DNA of 64,000 nt from Gluconobacter kondonii (GCF_002723995.1 NZ_BEWP01000001.1:434001-498000), one strand, 5' to 3'. Positions 37,592-47,618 are shown, counted from the first letter of the stretch. Translations and numbers: made by a program. The notes: generated by a model not told the origin, from the sequence alone.

Positions 37592-40083
37592 TGCAAAACT
37601 CCCAGAGCCCGCAGGATGTCCCCGGCTTTCGAATGATGGGGCTTGATCGCCTCAGGCGTCGGACCGGGCTGTCCTTCACGCGCCGCAGCGAGAGGCGCCG
37701 TGCATGGATCGACAGCATTGCCGTCCCCGCCGATCGTGACATGGAAATTGCCGCCCGCATCCCGGTCCTGCGCGACATGCGGGGCCGCGAGCGTTCCCGT
37801 CAGCACAACCGGTGTAGAGGCCCCTGCCCCTTCAAAATCTACAACCGGCAGAAGGCGCAGATCCAGAACCTGCGTCCCAAGACCGACCGTACCATTCCCC
37901 AAAACGGAAAAGCGCCCGGACTGGAGCCCCAACGTGTCGATATGCACCATGTCGTTTGCAATGGTCATATGCAGTCCCAGACACCGCAGCGAACGGTCGC
38001 CTTTCCCGAGAACCACACTGGCCGCAGACCCTGCCATCTGCCCAAGCAGCGCGCTCTGCACCTGACCCTCCACCATCGATAGGCCCAGATGCCCATCCAG
38101 CGACTGCCGCAGTTCGTCAGCGTTGTTGCCCTTGGCTGAGAGATACCCCACGATCTGCACAGGCCCCTGAAGCAGCAGCGGCATTCCAAGACGCGTCTCC
38201 AGCAGACCGGCGGGCAGAATAAGCGGTTGGAAGGTCACGTTCCCCGAGATCGGCAGCGCACTCGCATCCAGTTCCGCCATTCCCGAAAGCGCCAGACCCT
38301 GTGCCTGCCCGGAAATCGGGTCCAGACGCAGATTACCGCCTGACAGCGTCAGTCGCGTTGCCAGATCGGTATAGTCCCGCTCCGCAAACACAACGTGATC
38401 GGCTGTCAGATGCAGGTTCACATCCTGCGCCCGCAGCCGTTTGACCCAAGAGGGCGTCAAGTCCGGCGCACTCTGTATTGCAACAGGGCGCTCTTCCTGC
38501 GCCGGAACAGTCTTGTCACCCTGCGGCATTGATGGCGCTGCGGTTGGAACAGTCATTGCCGGAGGCGCTGGTTCAAGCCAAAGCCCCTTGAGCACGTCCA
38601 AATCCATTTTTGCGGCATGAATATTTCCGCTCACAACAGGCGGCACATCCTGCCCCAGAACCACCTTGAGCGCCCCATCCAGAGCCAATTCCTGACTGCC
38701 GAATGTCAGGCCATCCAGCGAAAAGCTCTCGCGGTCATGTGTCTCCAGCGTGCCATGCAGGCTCACATCATGCAGGAGCGCGCCGGGCAGATGGAGTGTC
38801 TTGCCGCTCCCTTCCGCCACCAGATGTCCGTTTTCCGCACCAACCGTCCCTGAAACGGCGACACGGGCCTTGTCCTGCGTATTGAGGGATGGCGCACCGG
38901 AAAGGAGCGTGGTCTGGCTACGCAGTTCCGCCGTCAGCGGCACTGCGGTCTGCAGGCCGTTCCGCCATGCGGCAACCGCCTGCTGCATCGTCCCGGCCCC
39001 GGCTTCCACATGCCACGCCGTATCGCGCCACTGCGTATCCGCAGTAACCGTCAGCGCTGCATCCGGGCCAGCGGAATCAAGATGCAGATTCTGAATCGCG
39101 CTCTGTTTCAGCACAACAGAGCCAGCATGCAGATGAACGCGCGTGGGCGTCATCGTCTCCGCAAGACGGTGCAGCAGCGCATTTCCGTCCAGACCAGTCA
39201 GCGGACCCGGACTGCCCTGAAGCGCAACATCGCCGCCCAGTGCCGGAACATCCGGCAGATTGGCATGAGGGAACAGACGATGCGCGTCCTGAAGATTGGG
39301 CCACTCGCCCTGGAGCGTCAGCAGCACGTTTTCCATCCGGGACGGATTGCCGATCCGCCCGTCCAGATTCAACCAGTCCCGCCTGTCGCCCTCACCCAGC
39401 GTTGTACCGATGCTGAACGCCCAGGGTTGAGTGCCCTGAAGTTGCGACAGATTGCCGACATGCCCCTTAAGCGTGAAGGGCGTCCCGGCATGGTGTCCCT
39501 GAAGGCTGATCCACGGACTGGGACTGCGCAGCCCCGCCAGATCTAGCGAATCCAGCCCGAACGATCCGCTCGTATGGCTCAGGCGATCGTTCCAGAGCAC
39601 GGCCGTCTGCGCGACATGCAGCCCATCAAGCGACAGATTCCAATGCGCCTGAATCCGCTGGCCGCTCCGTGTCTTCACCGGTAGGGAGGCATCCTCCTCC
39701 TCACGATCCGGCGCCAGAGACCAGTTGGCCTGTCCGTCCAGACCGCGCACCAGATTGACGGTCGCTTTTTCGATTACGACGTCCTGAAACCGCACCTCGC
39801 GGTGCAGCAGGGCAACAACAGCAATTCCGGCATGGATCGTATGAGCCTTGAGAACCGGCGCCTGCCCATCACGCGTCAGCACGACGTCAGAGGCCTCGAA
39901 GGCTGGCCAGGGCAGAAGCTGCACCGACGAATGACGGACCTGCATCGAAAGCCCTGTCTGGTGCCGAAGCGCCACGGCTACGCGCTCGCGGAGCGCGTCC
40001 TGATCGATCAGGACATGCGTGGCCACACTCACACCAACAAAAGCAACGATGACGGCAATCAGACCGCCGGTGAACTTCTTCAT
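37588..40083 (-). CDS. asmA: AsmA family protein
   Basis: 831-residue inner-membrane-anchored protein: one N-terminal helix (about residues 6-26, GLIAVIVAFVGVSVATHVL), the AsmA N-terminal domain (LRERVAVALRHQTGLSMQVRHSSVQL and AFEASDVVLTRDG), a long beta-rich periplasmic body and a conserved AsmA-like C-terminal domain (GLSMVEGQVQSALLGQMAG; DMVHIDTLGLQSGRFSVLGNGTVGLG). AsmA-like proteins form hydrophobic grooves that move phospholipids to the outer membrane. It overlaps rluC and atp12 genes by four bases on each side. Confidence 0.92.
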   Translation of the reverse strand: MKKFTGGLIAVIVAFVGVSVATHVLIDQDALRERVAVALRHQTGLSMQVRHSSVQLLPWPAFEASDVVLTRDGQAPVLKAHTIHAGIAVVALLHREVRFQDVVIEKATVNLVRGLDGQANWSLAPDREEEDASLPVKTRSGQRIQAHWNLSLDGLHVAQTAVLWNDRLSHTSGSFGLDSLDLAGLRSPSPWISLQGHHAGTPFTLKGHVGNLSQLQGTQPWAFSIGTTLGEGDRRDWLNLDGRIGNPSRMENVLLTLQGEWPNLQDAHRLFPHANLPDVPALGGDVALQGSPGPLTGLDGNALLHRLAETMTPTRVHLHAGSVVLKQSAIQNLHLDSAGPDAALTVTADTQWRDTAWHVEAGAGTMQQAVAAWRNGLQTAVPLTAELRSQTTLLSGAPSLNTQDKARVAVSGTVGAENGHLVAEGSGKTLHLPGALLHDVSLHGTLETHDRESFSLDGLTFGSQELALDGALKVVLGQDVPPVVSGNIHAAKMDLDVLKGLWLEPAPPAMTVPTAAPSMPQGDKTVPAQEERPVAIQSAPDLTPSWVKRLRAQDVNLHLTADHVVFAERDYTDLATRLTLSGGNLRLDPISGQAQGLALSGMAELDASALPISGNVTFQPLILPAGLLETRLGMPLLLQGPVQIVGYLSAKGNNADELRQSLDGHLGLSMVEGQVQSALLGQMAGSAASVVLGKGDRSLRCLGLHMTIANDMVHIDTLGLQSGRFSVLGNGTVGLGTQVLDLRLLPVVDFEGAGASTPVVLTGTLAAPHVAQDRDAGGNFHVTIGGDGNAVDPCTAPLAAAREGQPGPTPEAIKPHHSKAGDILRALGVLH

Positions 40084-41084
40084 TTCGCAGGCCCCCTGCC
40101 CTTGCTGCTGCCTCCACGAACGCGCTTGGGCGCAGGCGTCTCACCCGGCACGAAGCCCAGCGTGCGGAACGTCTCGCGCATATGCGGCGGCAGAGGGGCC
40201 GTCACGATCAGGCGCCCACCAGCGGGGTGGGGAATATCAAGCTGACGCGCATGCAGATGCAGCCGGTCGATGAAGCCTTCCGGATGCGCGGCCTTTCCGC
40301 CATAGCGCGGATCGCCGAGGATCGGCGTGCCGATGGATTCGGTGTGCACGCGAAGCTGATGCGTCCGGCCCGTCAGCGGAGACAGCTTCAGCCAGCTCAG
40401 CTTCTTTCCGGCGGCATCGAGCGTCGCATAATCCGTCTTGGCCGAAGCCGCGTCTTCCTCATCACGTGAGGCAGCGATCACCAGCGCCGCCCCACCCGCA
40501 CCGATCTTGGCCAGAGGCTGGTCGATGATGCCGGATTCCGGCGAAGGCCGCCCGACGACCACAGCCCAGTATGTTTTCTCCACATCACGTCCACGGAACG
40601 CGGCCGCAAGCTTCGCCGCCACACCCGGCGTGCGGGCAATCAGCAGGATGCCGGACGTATCACGATCGATGCGGTGCACCAGACGCGGGCGATCCCCGCC
40701 CTCGGGCCGCAGGCCGTCAAGCATCATGTCCACATGCTTCGTAATCCCCGGACCGCCCTGCGTCGCAAGGCCGGACGGCTTGTCGAGAACAAGCAGGTGC
40801 TCGTCCTCGTAAATCACCATCTTGCGGATCTCGCGCTCCAGCATCGGGTCCGGTGGTGGCAGCGGAGCGGGCTTGTCCACATCCGGCAGCGGCGGGATGC
40901 GGACGATCTGCCCGGGAATCAGGCGCGTATTGGTCTGAACACGGCCTCCTTCCACGCGGATCTGTCCCTTGCGGCACAGCTTCTGGAGCGCGCCCTGCGT
41001 CAGATTGGGGTAGTGACGTCTGAACCAGCGGTCGAGGCGAATATCGGCCTCATCCTCGGTCACGATGCGGTTGGTAACTGTCAT
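40080..41084 (-). CDS. rluC: RluA/RluC-family 23S rRNA pseudouridine synthase
   Basis: 334-residue enzyme that isomerises uridines in 23S rRNA. An N-terminal S4 RNA-binding domain (residues about 12-70) is followed by the catalytic domain with HRIDRDTSG at 137-145 (D140 catalytic) and LTGRTHQLRVHTESIGTPILGDPRYGG. A basic tail (PKRVRGGSSKGRGPAK) is likely disordered. The exact target (RluC or RluD sites) cannot be decided from sequence alone. It overlaps rarA and asmA by ATGA. Confidence 0.93.
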   Translation of the reverse strand: MTVTNRIVTEDEADIRLDRWFRRHYPNLTQGALQKLCRKGQIRVEGGRVQTNTRLIPGQIVRIPPLPDVDKPAPLPPPDPMLEREIRKMVIYEDEHLLVLDKPSGLATQGGPGITKHVDMMLDGLRPEGGDRPRLVHRIDRDTSGILLIARTPGVAAKLAAAFRGRDVEKTYWAVVVGRPSPESGIIDQPLAKIGAGGAALVIAASRDEEDAASAKTDYATLDAAGKKLSWLKLSPLTGRTHQLRVHTESIGTPILGDPRYGGKAAHPEGFIDRLHLHARQLDIPHPAGGRLIVTAPLPPHMRETFRTLGFVPGETPAPKRVRGGSSKGRGPAK

Positions 41085-42475
41085 GGTTCGCGGGATGCCC
41101 TCTTGGCGGCCCGCATGTCCAGAAGTTTTCTGATCCGCCCCTCATGTCCGCGGTCCGTGGGATGGTAAAGAGACGCTCTGGGCATCCCTTCTGGGAAGTA
41201 GTTCTGGCCCGAAAATCCGCCCTCACTATCGTGGTCGTATTCATAGCCCTTGCCGTATCCGATGTCCTTCATCAGAGATGTCGGCGCATTCAGGATATGC
41301 GACGGCGGCATCAGGCTGCCGGTATCGCGCGCCAGAGCACGGGCTGCCTTATAGGCCGTATAAACCGCATTGGATTTCGGGGCAGTCGCCAGATGCACTA
41401 AAACCTGAGCCAGCGCCAGCTCGCCTTCCGGCGAGCCCAGCCGCTCATAGGTCTGCCATCCGGCCACGGCCATCGGCAGCGCGGACGGATCAGCCTGCCC
41501 CACATCCTCCGCCGCAAACCGCGTCAGACGGCGGGCGATGTAACGCGGGTCTTCCCCGCCCTCCAGCATCCGCGCGAACCAGTACAGGGCCGCATCCGGA
41601 TCGCTACCGCGCAGTGATTTGTGCAACGCGGAAATGAGATTGTAGTGCTCTTCGCGGTCGCGGTCATAGAGGATCGCCCGGCGGGACAGGATCGCCGCCA
41701 GATCGCGCGGCGTCAGAACCTGCGACGGATCAAGCGCCACAAGTTGCTCGACCATATTTAGCAGGTAGCGCCCGTCCCCGTCCGCCATGGCGCGCAGACT
41801 GGCCCTCGCTTCCTGATCAAGCGGCAGTGGACGACCGACTTCCTCCTCCGCATGTTCCAACAGGCTCTCAAGGCTTGCATCATCCAGCCGGTTCAGCACC
41901 AGAACCTGACACCGCGAGAGCAGTGCCGCATTCAGCGCAAAGGACGGGTTCTCCGTGGTTGCCCCCACCAGAACCACCGTCCCACGCTCCACATACGGCA
42001 GAAATCCGTCCTGCTGCGCGCGATTAAAGCGATGGATTTCGTCCACGAACAGCAACGTGCCCTTGCCCGTCGCAGCCTGTTTCTGATCCGCTTCCTCGAA
42101 CGCCCGGCGCAGATCCGCCACGCCAGAAAAGACTGCCGAAATCTGGGCGTAAAACAACCCGGCCCGTCCGGCCAGAAGCCGCGCGATCGTCGTCTTGCCA
42201 CATCCCGGACCGCCCCACAGGATCAGGCTGGACAGCGTGCCGCGCGCCAGCATCCGGGTCAGCGTCCCCTCAGGCCCGAGCAGATGGTCCTGCCCCCGCA
42301 CATCTTCCAGCCGCTTCGGGCGCAGACGGTCTGCCAAAGGCTGGGTGCGCGAGGGCGGCCGACGTTGCACCTGCGGCGCTTCGACCGAACGCTCCTGCCG
42401 TGCAGAGTGCGGCGCATGTCCGGACGGACGCTTCGCCCCGGGAGCGGCGCCGAAAAGATCTGTCATGTCCGTCAC
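41081..42475 (-). CDS. rarA: Replication-associated recombination ATPase RarA (MgsA)
   Basis: 464-residue AAA+ clamp-loader-like ATPase acting at stalled forks. Walker A GGPGCGKTT is at residues 88-96, Walker B LLFVDEIHRFNRAQQD at about 142-157, sensor 1 GATTENPSFALN, and the C-terminal tetramerisation domain contains SALHKSLRGSDPDAALYWFARML and the family ending KYLP-like NYFPEGM. The first 55 residues are a variable linker. The GTG at 42475 or ATG at 42466 may be the start. Confidence 0.95.
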   Translation of the reverse strand: MTDMTDLFGAAPGAKRPSGHAPHSARQERSVEAPQVQRRPPSRTQPLADRLRPKRLEDVRGQDHLLGPEGTLTRMLARGTLSSLILWGGPGCGKTTIARLLAGRAGLFYAQISAVFSGVADLRRAFEEADQKQAATGKGTLLFVDEIHRFNRAQQDGFLPYVERGTVVLVGATTENPSFALNAALLSRCQVLVLNRLDDASLESLLEHAEEEVGRPLPLDQEARASLRAMADGDGRYLLNMVEQLVALDPSQVLTPRDLAAILSRRAILYDRDREEHYNLISALHKSLRGSDPDAALYWFARMLEGGEDPRYIARRLTRFAAEDVGQADPSALPMAVAGWQTYERLGSPEGELALAQVLVHLATAPKSNAVYTAYKAARALARDTGSLMPPSHILNAPTSLMKDIGYGKGYEYDHDSEGGFSGQNYFPEGMPRASLYHPTDRGHEGRIRKLLDMRAAKRASREP

Positions 42476-42562
42476 TGGCGTCCCACGCTCCCCGAAATGT
42501 TCTTCGACTTCCCGATCAGAGATGGGACTTCCGACCCGTCAGGATAATCCCCAAGCCCAATC

Positions 42563-45500
42563 TTAATGCAGAATACGCCGAAGAACGCCCGGCAACAGCA
42601 TCGACAGCGGATTGACTGACAGATCGGGTTTTTCAACCGTTCCGTGCAATTCAAACGTCGCCGCCAACAGTCCGCCACCCTTCTCGGGGGACATTAGATG
42701 CCCCAGAACCGGCAACTTCCCCGGAAGCGCATTCAGCCCGAAAACCGGCACGATCGTCCCGTTGAGGTTCAGCTCGGACGTTTTCAGATCAATCGGCCCT
42801 TCCATCGTGGCCCCAAGCGCCTGATTGCCGATTACCCCGTCACGCAGCACCAGCATGTTCCCCGCCAGACTGAGCCGCGTGGACAGATGGGTGATTTCAA
42901 ACCGGTCCAGATGATTGGTCAGCCAGTGCAACGGCGAGAGGTCGGAGACTGCCGTCAGCGTCAGCGGCGGCCGCAAGAATTCGGACGGTCCCATGTCCAC
43001 ATGCCCCCGGAACGGCGGCAAACCGCCCCACAGCCCCGCCGATTTCGCACTCCGCCCTTCCGGCACCTTCCGTACGCTGGTTTCGTCCGGCCTAAAAGCC
43101 CCTTCCAGATGCGTCTTCCCGCCCTGGATACGATCATACAGCCCCAGATTTTTCAGCAGCAGGCCCAGATTGTCGATATCCAGCACGAACGGATGCCCAC
43201 GCCCCGTATCGTCCAGAACCGCCCGCACCCGGGTCGGCGCATCCAGCGCAAACCGCCCCGATGTCAGATGTCCGTTTCGCAGTTCGATCTGCGAGACGAC
43301 ACCGCCAACCTGCGCTTTAGGGCCATAATAGACATGTGGCGCGTTCAGGGAGATAGACCAGCTATCTCCCATGGACGCGCTTTTCCCGCCCGATCCGCTC
43401 TGCGTTCCCGTATCCGCCACTGAGGGATGCGGCGCGAACATCGGCGCCAGATCAAGCGGGTCCGCATCGACCGTCACACCAACAGGCTGTTCCGCACTCT
43501 GCGGCAGGGCAATTCGCGCATCTCCCTGAGTCCGACCGATACGAAAGCCTTCCAGCACAATCCCGGTCAGCTTGCCTGCACGCGTGACGCCCCTGCCCGC
43601 TACGGAGAGATCGGTCCCATGCGCCTGCAATCCGTCCAGAACAGACATTTTCCCGTCCTGAAACCCGATATGCACCATGGCCGTCGCAGGCTCACCCAGC
43701 GGCTTGGCCCAGATCGGCACGCTCAGAGCGGCCTGCGCCATGTCCAGCGACAGTTTCAGATCGGACGTTTCGTTCGCCTGCTGCACAAAATGCGCATTCA
43801 GAACCGCATGGCCGTCAAACAGCCCCACCGGCGCGATCCGGGCCTTTGCCGCAGACTGCGGGTCCAGAACCGAGCGCGCGTCAATCGTCTGCAACACGCG
43901 CGACGGCGCACCCCCTCGAAAATTCTCATGCAACACGACATGCGTGGGAATGCCCGCAAGCTGGCCGTCTCCCGTCAGGTCAAGCGCATCCTCGGTGGCG
44001 GACATCTTGCCCGAAGCCCCGTCCACCGCATGCCCCATCAGGACATTTCCCAGATGCACGCCCGAAAACGCCGCCTGCGTCCAGACATGCAGTGCCCCGT
44101 CCGGGATATGCGCCACCAGCGGCAGCGTCATGCGGACATGCGCGTCCACCGTGCCTGCTGGCTGCGTGAACGGCAGTGGATGTCGTGACAGCAGATGCAG
44201 CCGCGGATGCGCCAGAGCGGACATGAACCCCGCCAGAGGTCCCGTCAGATGCGCGGAAATATCGCCCGTCTGGTCTTTGTCATAGAGCTTGCCGATCCGG
44301 ATTTCGCCATCTGGAAGCAGCACGTTCTGCTTCACATCCGTGGGCTGAACGCCCCGGCTCAGATCAATGACAAGCGTTTCGGGGCCATCGAAATGCAGGG
44401 ACGCATCAAGCCCCGTGGCCGGAGGAACAGGGCGCAGCCAATGGACCGTCAGGCCATGGCCTGTCAGTTTTCCTTCGATCGCGGTCGGCAGGATTTTATC
44501 TGGGCCATGATCGCTGTGCAGATGGGCTTTGACGTACAGATCCCGCCCGGTCCCGTCCGTAATGTTCTTCGAAACCCAGCGTCGCCCGCCCTTGACGATC
44601 GTTGCAGGCCAGATGGATCCCACCGTTGCAAAGCGGATCGCATCCAGCCCGGCCTCCGCGTCTGCGTCCAGCACCGTCGGTTTGAGCAGATTGTCCAAGC
44701 TGGCACTGGCCGAAGCCTTCAGATGGGTCAGCGTACCGTCGGTATCCGCCACATCCAGCGCTGCTGAAGGCACGTCGAGCCGTGCACCACCCTTCAGACC
44801 CGGACGGTCCATCCGCAGATGCACGCTCGCCTGCCCTGCATGAAGATGGATCGGATCAGCAGTTTTCTGAAAAACCTTCCCATCCCTGAGAGACAGGTTC
44901 AGCGTCAGTTCCGACGGCAGCGCATCCATCCCCTGCGACACAAAAACCGCATCTGCCCCGATGGACACGGGAACATGCCAGTTCGCAGCTTGTGGATTGA
45001 AAACCCCAAGCTGGGCCGGCTCAAATGGCGTCGCCTCCAGATGCAACAATCCATTATGCCCGACCTGACGGGCCTGTGCCGTCAGGATGGTATGAAATCC
45101 ATCGAGCGCAACCGCGGCCCGACCGGACCCGACCCACACGAAATCCCGTGAATGTGGCGCCACCCGGATCCGGCGCGCCTTCATGTCCACGTCACCGATC
45201 ACGGCGGTCCGATCCTGTGGCAGCCCGGCGAATGTGATGGAGACATTATGGACATCCACGGCCCGTAGACGGTCGAGCCGCGTCGGCACGCCACGGCCAC
45301 CCCGTTTCTGCTCCGGCAGATCCATGTCCACATCGCCGTCAGGCAAACGGCGCAGGGCCAGAGTTGCGCCTTCGAGACGCAGGGTGCGCGGCGCAATCAC
45401 CCCTTCAAACAGCGCACTCAGGGAAAGAACAGCATCCGCCTCAGTCGCGCGTTCCGCCACCAGATTGTCAAAGCGGGTCACTTTCAGCCCGCGCGCCATC

Positions 45501-45829
45501 AGCACCAGACCGGCCGGAACGCCGCCCGCACTCGGCTGCCACTGGATCCAGAGCCTGTCCCAGCTTAGCCGACCAGCCGGATGTCCGGGGCGTTTGCCCG
45601 CCGCAATCGAGACCGGCTCCACGAGGTGGGAGACGCGCGTGATCTCCACGGGGCCGTGGGCCAATTTCCACAGGAAAACACTGCCCGCAGCCGCCAAGAG
45701 CGCAACCGGCGCAACACAGATCAGGGCAACCCAGCGCGCCACATGCCAGTGTCGCGGCATGTGTGGGCCTGGACAAAAAGAAGGATGCAAACGCCTGCGG
45801 GGAGGACGCGGGAAGTCGTGGACGGCCAT
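42563..45829 (-). CDS. Very large AsmA-like / YhdP-type protein
   Basis: 1088-residue protein with one N-terminal membrane helix (about residues 33-53, VALICVAPVALLAAAGSVFLW) and a long periplasmic beta-rich body. The C-terminal quarter (about 780-1085) holds the YhdP/AsmA2-like pattern LTLTAVSDLSPLHWLTNHLDRFEITHLSTRLSLAGNMLVL in outline and ends GLNALPGKLPVLGHLMSPEKGGGLLAATFELHGTVEKPDLSVNP. YhdP-type proteins bridge inner and outer membranes and carry phospholipids. The ATG at 45829 may be too early; ATG 45760 (MPRHWHVARW) is an alternative; neither has a clear ribosome site. Confidence 0.88.
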   Translation of the reverse strand: MAVHDFPRPPRRRLHPSFCPGPHMPRHWHVARWVALICVAPVALLAAAGSVFLWKLAHGPVEITRVSHLVEPVSIAAGKRPGHPAGRLSWDRLWIQWQPSAGGVPAGLVLMARGLKVTRFDNLVAERATEADAVLSLSALFEGVIAPRTLRLEGATLALRRLPDGDVDMDLPEQKRGGRGVPTRLDRLRAVDVHNVSITFAGLPQDRTAVIGDVDMKARRIRVAPHSRDFVWVGSGRAAVALDGFHTILTAQARQVGHNGLLHLEATPFEPAQLGVFNPQAANWHVPVSIGADAVFVSQGMDALPSELTLNLSLRDGKVFQKTADPIHLHAGQASVHLRMDRPGLKGGARLDVPSAALDVADTDGTLTHLKASASASLDNLLKPTVLDADAEAGLDAIRFATVGSIWPATIVKGGRRWVSKNITDGTGRDLYVKAHLHSDHGPDKILPTAIEGKLTGHGLTVHWLRPVPPATGLDASLHFDGPETLVIDLSRGVQPTDVKQNVLLPDGEIRIGKLYDKDQTGDISAHLTGPLAGFMSALAHPRLHLLSRHPLPFTQPAGTVDAHVRMTLPLVAHIPDGALHVWTQAAFSGVHLGNVLMGHAVDGASGKMSATEDALDLTGDGQLAGIPTHVVLHENFRGGAPSRVLQTIDARSVLDPQSAAKARIAPVGLFDGHAVLNAHFVQQANETSDLKLSLDMAQAALSVPIWAKPLGEPATAMVHIGFQDGKMSVLDGLQAHGTDLSVAGRGVTRAGKLTGIVLEGFRIGRTQGDARIALPQSAEQPVGVTVDADPLDLAPMFAPHPSVADTGTQSGSGGKSASMGDSWSISLNAPHVYYGPKAQVGGVVSQIELRNGHLTSGRFALDAPTRVRAVLDDTGRGHPFVLDIDNLGLLLKNLGLYDRIQGGKTHLEGAFRPDETSVRKVPEGRSAKSAGLWGGLPPFRGHVDMGPSEFLRPPLTLTAVSDLSPLHWLTNHLDRFEITHLSTRLSLAGNMLVLRDGVIGNQALGATMEGPIDLKTSELNLNGTIVPVFGLNALPGKLPVLGHLMSPEKGGGLLAATFELHGTVEKPDLSVNPLSMLLPGVLRRILH

Positions 45830-45888
45830 AGACGGTCATCGGCGCGTTTCCGGCCTGTCTCCCTCGTGAGAGTTGGAGGTATAAGCCC

Positions 45889-46383
45889 TCAGGCTTTCGG
45901 AAGGTTCCGGAAAGCCTCCGCCACCAGAGCGGCATGTACGGCAGGTTTCACCTTACGCCACACGTTCCGGATGACGCCCTGTCCATCCACCAGAAAGGAA
46001 CTGCGCTCCATCCCCATATAGGTCCGGCCATACATGGATTTCTCGACCCATGTTCCGTAAGCCTCGGCGACAGCATGGTCCTCATCCGAGGCCAGCGGGA
46101 ACTTCAGGCCATATTTCGTGGCGAATTTTTCAATTTTCGCCACCGGATCGGGGCTGACGCCAATGATCGTCAAACCCTCGGCATCGAATTCGGGCAGAAC
46201 CTCCTGCAGATCACAGGCCTGCGTTGTACAGCCGGGGGTGTCGGCTTTCGGATAGAAATACAGCAGATAAGGCTTCCCGCTCAGCGCGGCACTGCTCACA
46301 GTGCGCCCGGCAGAGGCGGGAAGCGTAAAATCTGGCGCCCGGTCGCCCGGTTGCAGGTCTGTATTCTGTGCAGAAACGGTCAT
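45889..46383 (-). CDS. bcp: Thiol peroxidase of the Bcp/PrxQ type
   Basis: 164-residue thioredoxin-fold peroxiredoxin that reduces hydrogen peroxide and organic peroxides. The peroxidatic Cys is C52 in YPKADTPGCTTQACDL and the resolving Cys C57, an atypical two-Cys (PrxQ) arrangement. Family blocks GDRAPDFTLPA and GKPYLLYFYPK precede them. The ATG at 46383 is the first usual start; an earlier frame opening at 46392 exists. Confidence 0.95.
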   Translation of the reverse strand: MTVSAQNTDLQPGDRAPDFTLPASAGRTVSSAALSGKPYLLYFYPKADTPGCTTQACDLQEVLPEFDAEGLTIIGVSPDPVAKIEKFATKYGLKFPLASDEDHAVAEAYGTWVEKSMYGRTYMGMERSSFLVDGQGVIRNVWRKVKPAVHAALVAEAFRNLPKA

Positions 46384-46455
46384 AAGCCACATGATTGCCC
46401 GACCCGTCCGATCCGATCAAGGTAAACCGGACGAAAACCGTTCAGTATTCCGGGA

Positions 46456-46845
46456 TCAGTATCCCGGATACATCACAACGGGCGGCGGTCCGTAAACAAC
46501 CCGTGGCGGCGGCGCATAGACGACCGGCGGTGGAGCATACACGACCTGCGGCGGCGGAGGGGGCGGCGGACCATAGGGCTGGGCCAGCAGCGCGCCGCCG
46601 ACGGCACCGAGAGCCAGACCACCCAGAATGCCCCCAACAATCGCGCCGGAATGGTCATGATGCCAGCCACCGCGCCCACCGCCCGGAGGCCCGCCATATC
46701 CATACCCGCGACCGTAACCCGGACCATATCCCGGCCCGCCCCCATGCCAGTGAGCCTGTGCCTGCGGCACGATGGCATTCGGGACGATTGCGGAACCGAT
46801 CAGCAGCGGAGCGGCCATAAGAACTGCACGTGTGATGCGACGCAT
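46456..46845 (-). CDS. Exported Gly/Pro-rich glycine-zipper protein
   Basis: 129-residue exported protein. A signal peptide (residues 1-31, ITRAVLMAAPLLIGSAIV to AQA) is followed by a Gly/Tyr-rich region (GPGYGPGYGRGYGYGG), a glycine-zipper helix (GAIVGGILGGLALGAVGGALLA) and a C-terminal tail of repeated YAPPP and YGPPP units. Such proteins often associate with the outer membrane. GAGGAG twelve to fifteen bases before the ATG at 46845 supports this start; the longer upstream frame is not coding. Confidence 0.8.
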   Translation of the reverse strand: MRRITRAVLMAAPLLIGSAIVPNAIVPQAQAHWHGGGPGYGPGYGRGYGYGGPPGGGRGGWHHDHSGAIVGGILGGLALGAVGGALLAQPYGPPPPPPPQVVYAPPPVVYAPPPRVVYGPPPVVMYPGY

Positions 46846-47009
46846 GGCATCTTTCTCCTCGAAACACGTGGAGCAGAAAAGCCGATTAAAACAGGCTCTT
46901 CCGTCCATGAGAAAGATCATGCCCGCTGAAAATGGCAGCAAGAGGCGCCAATCATGGCAGGAGCCGGACAAATTGTAACAGACACCCATCCAGCCTTAGA
47001 AAGTGCTCC

Positions 47010-47618
47010 TCAACGCGGCGACTCGACCCGGTGATAACCCGGAGGCGGGTCAAAAACGTCGAGCGGCTGCGGAGAACGACTGACCGAGACCGCTTCCACG
47101 ACCGGCTTTCCGTCATGCACCGCCCCCAGCATCAACCCGTCCTCCGTGTAACAGAACGTGGTCGGATGACGGTCGGTGTCGGCACTTTCCCAGATCGTAC
47201 AGGCTTCTCCGGCAATCCGGCCCTGCCCCATTCGGCGCCATGATCCGGCTGCGGGGGTTCCGGGGGCCGCGAAACTGCCGCCCGGCGCAGGCATGACCGT
47301 GGCCGTACGCTTGGTCCCATCCAGCACCATCAGGATATGGGTGCGGTAATCCGTCAGCATGACCGTCGCGGACCCTTCGGGCTCGATCCGCTGCCGCCAC
47401 GACGTGGACGTCCAGCGCATCCGCTGATGCAGATGCTGCCCAGCCGGACCCGTCAGAACATAATCGATATCGGCATCATGCAGCGGCGTCACGAACGGAG
47501 CCTGTGCCTGAAGAGGCGCGGGAGTTGCAGGAACATCCGCCTTTGCGGAAAATCCGACCACAGCTCCCATCAACAGACAGACCGCCATTCCGGCTGTACG
47601 CAGTCCCGTCAGGCTCAT
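47010..47618 (-). CDS. Secreted protein related to its upstream neighbour (DUF4412-like)
   Basis: 202-residue exported protein with a signal peptide (TAGMAVCLLMGAVVGFSAKA) and a beta-rich domain: YVLTGPAGQHLHQRMRW, ILMVLDGTKRTATVMPAPGG, then a Cys pair (GEACTIWES and TTFCYTEDGLMLG) and the ending FDPPPGYHRVESPR. The layout matches the preceding gene and LolA- or DUF4412-like proteins, which scan lipoproteins or lipids. Its ATG overlaps that gene's stop by four bases. Confidence 0.8.
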   Translation of the reverse strand: MSLTGLRTAGMAVCLLMGAVVGFSAKADVPATPAPLQAQAPFVTPLHDADIDYVLTGPAGQHLHQRMRWTSTSWRQRIEPEGSATVMLTDYRTHILMVLDGTKRTATVMPAPGGSFAAPGTPAAGSWRRMGQGRIAGEACTIWESADTDRHPTTFCYTEDGLMLGAVHDGKPVVEAVSVSRSPQPLDVFDPPPGYHRVESPR

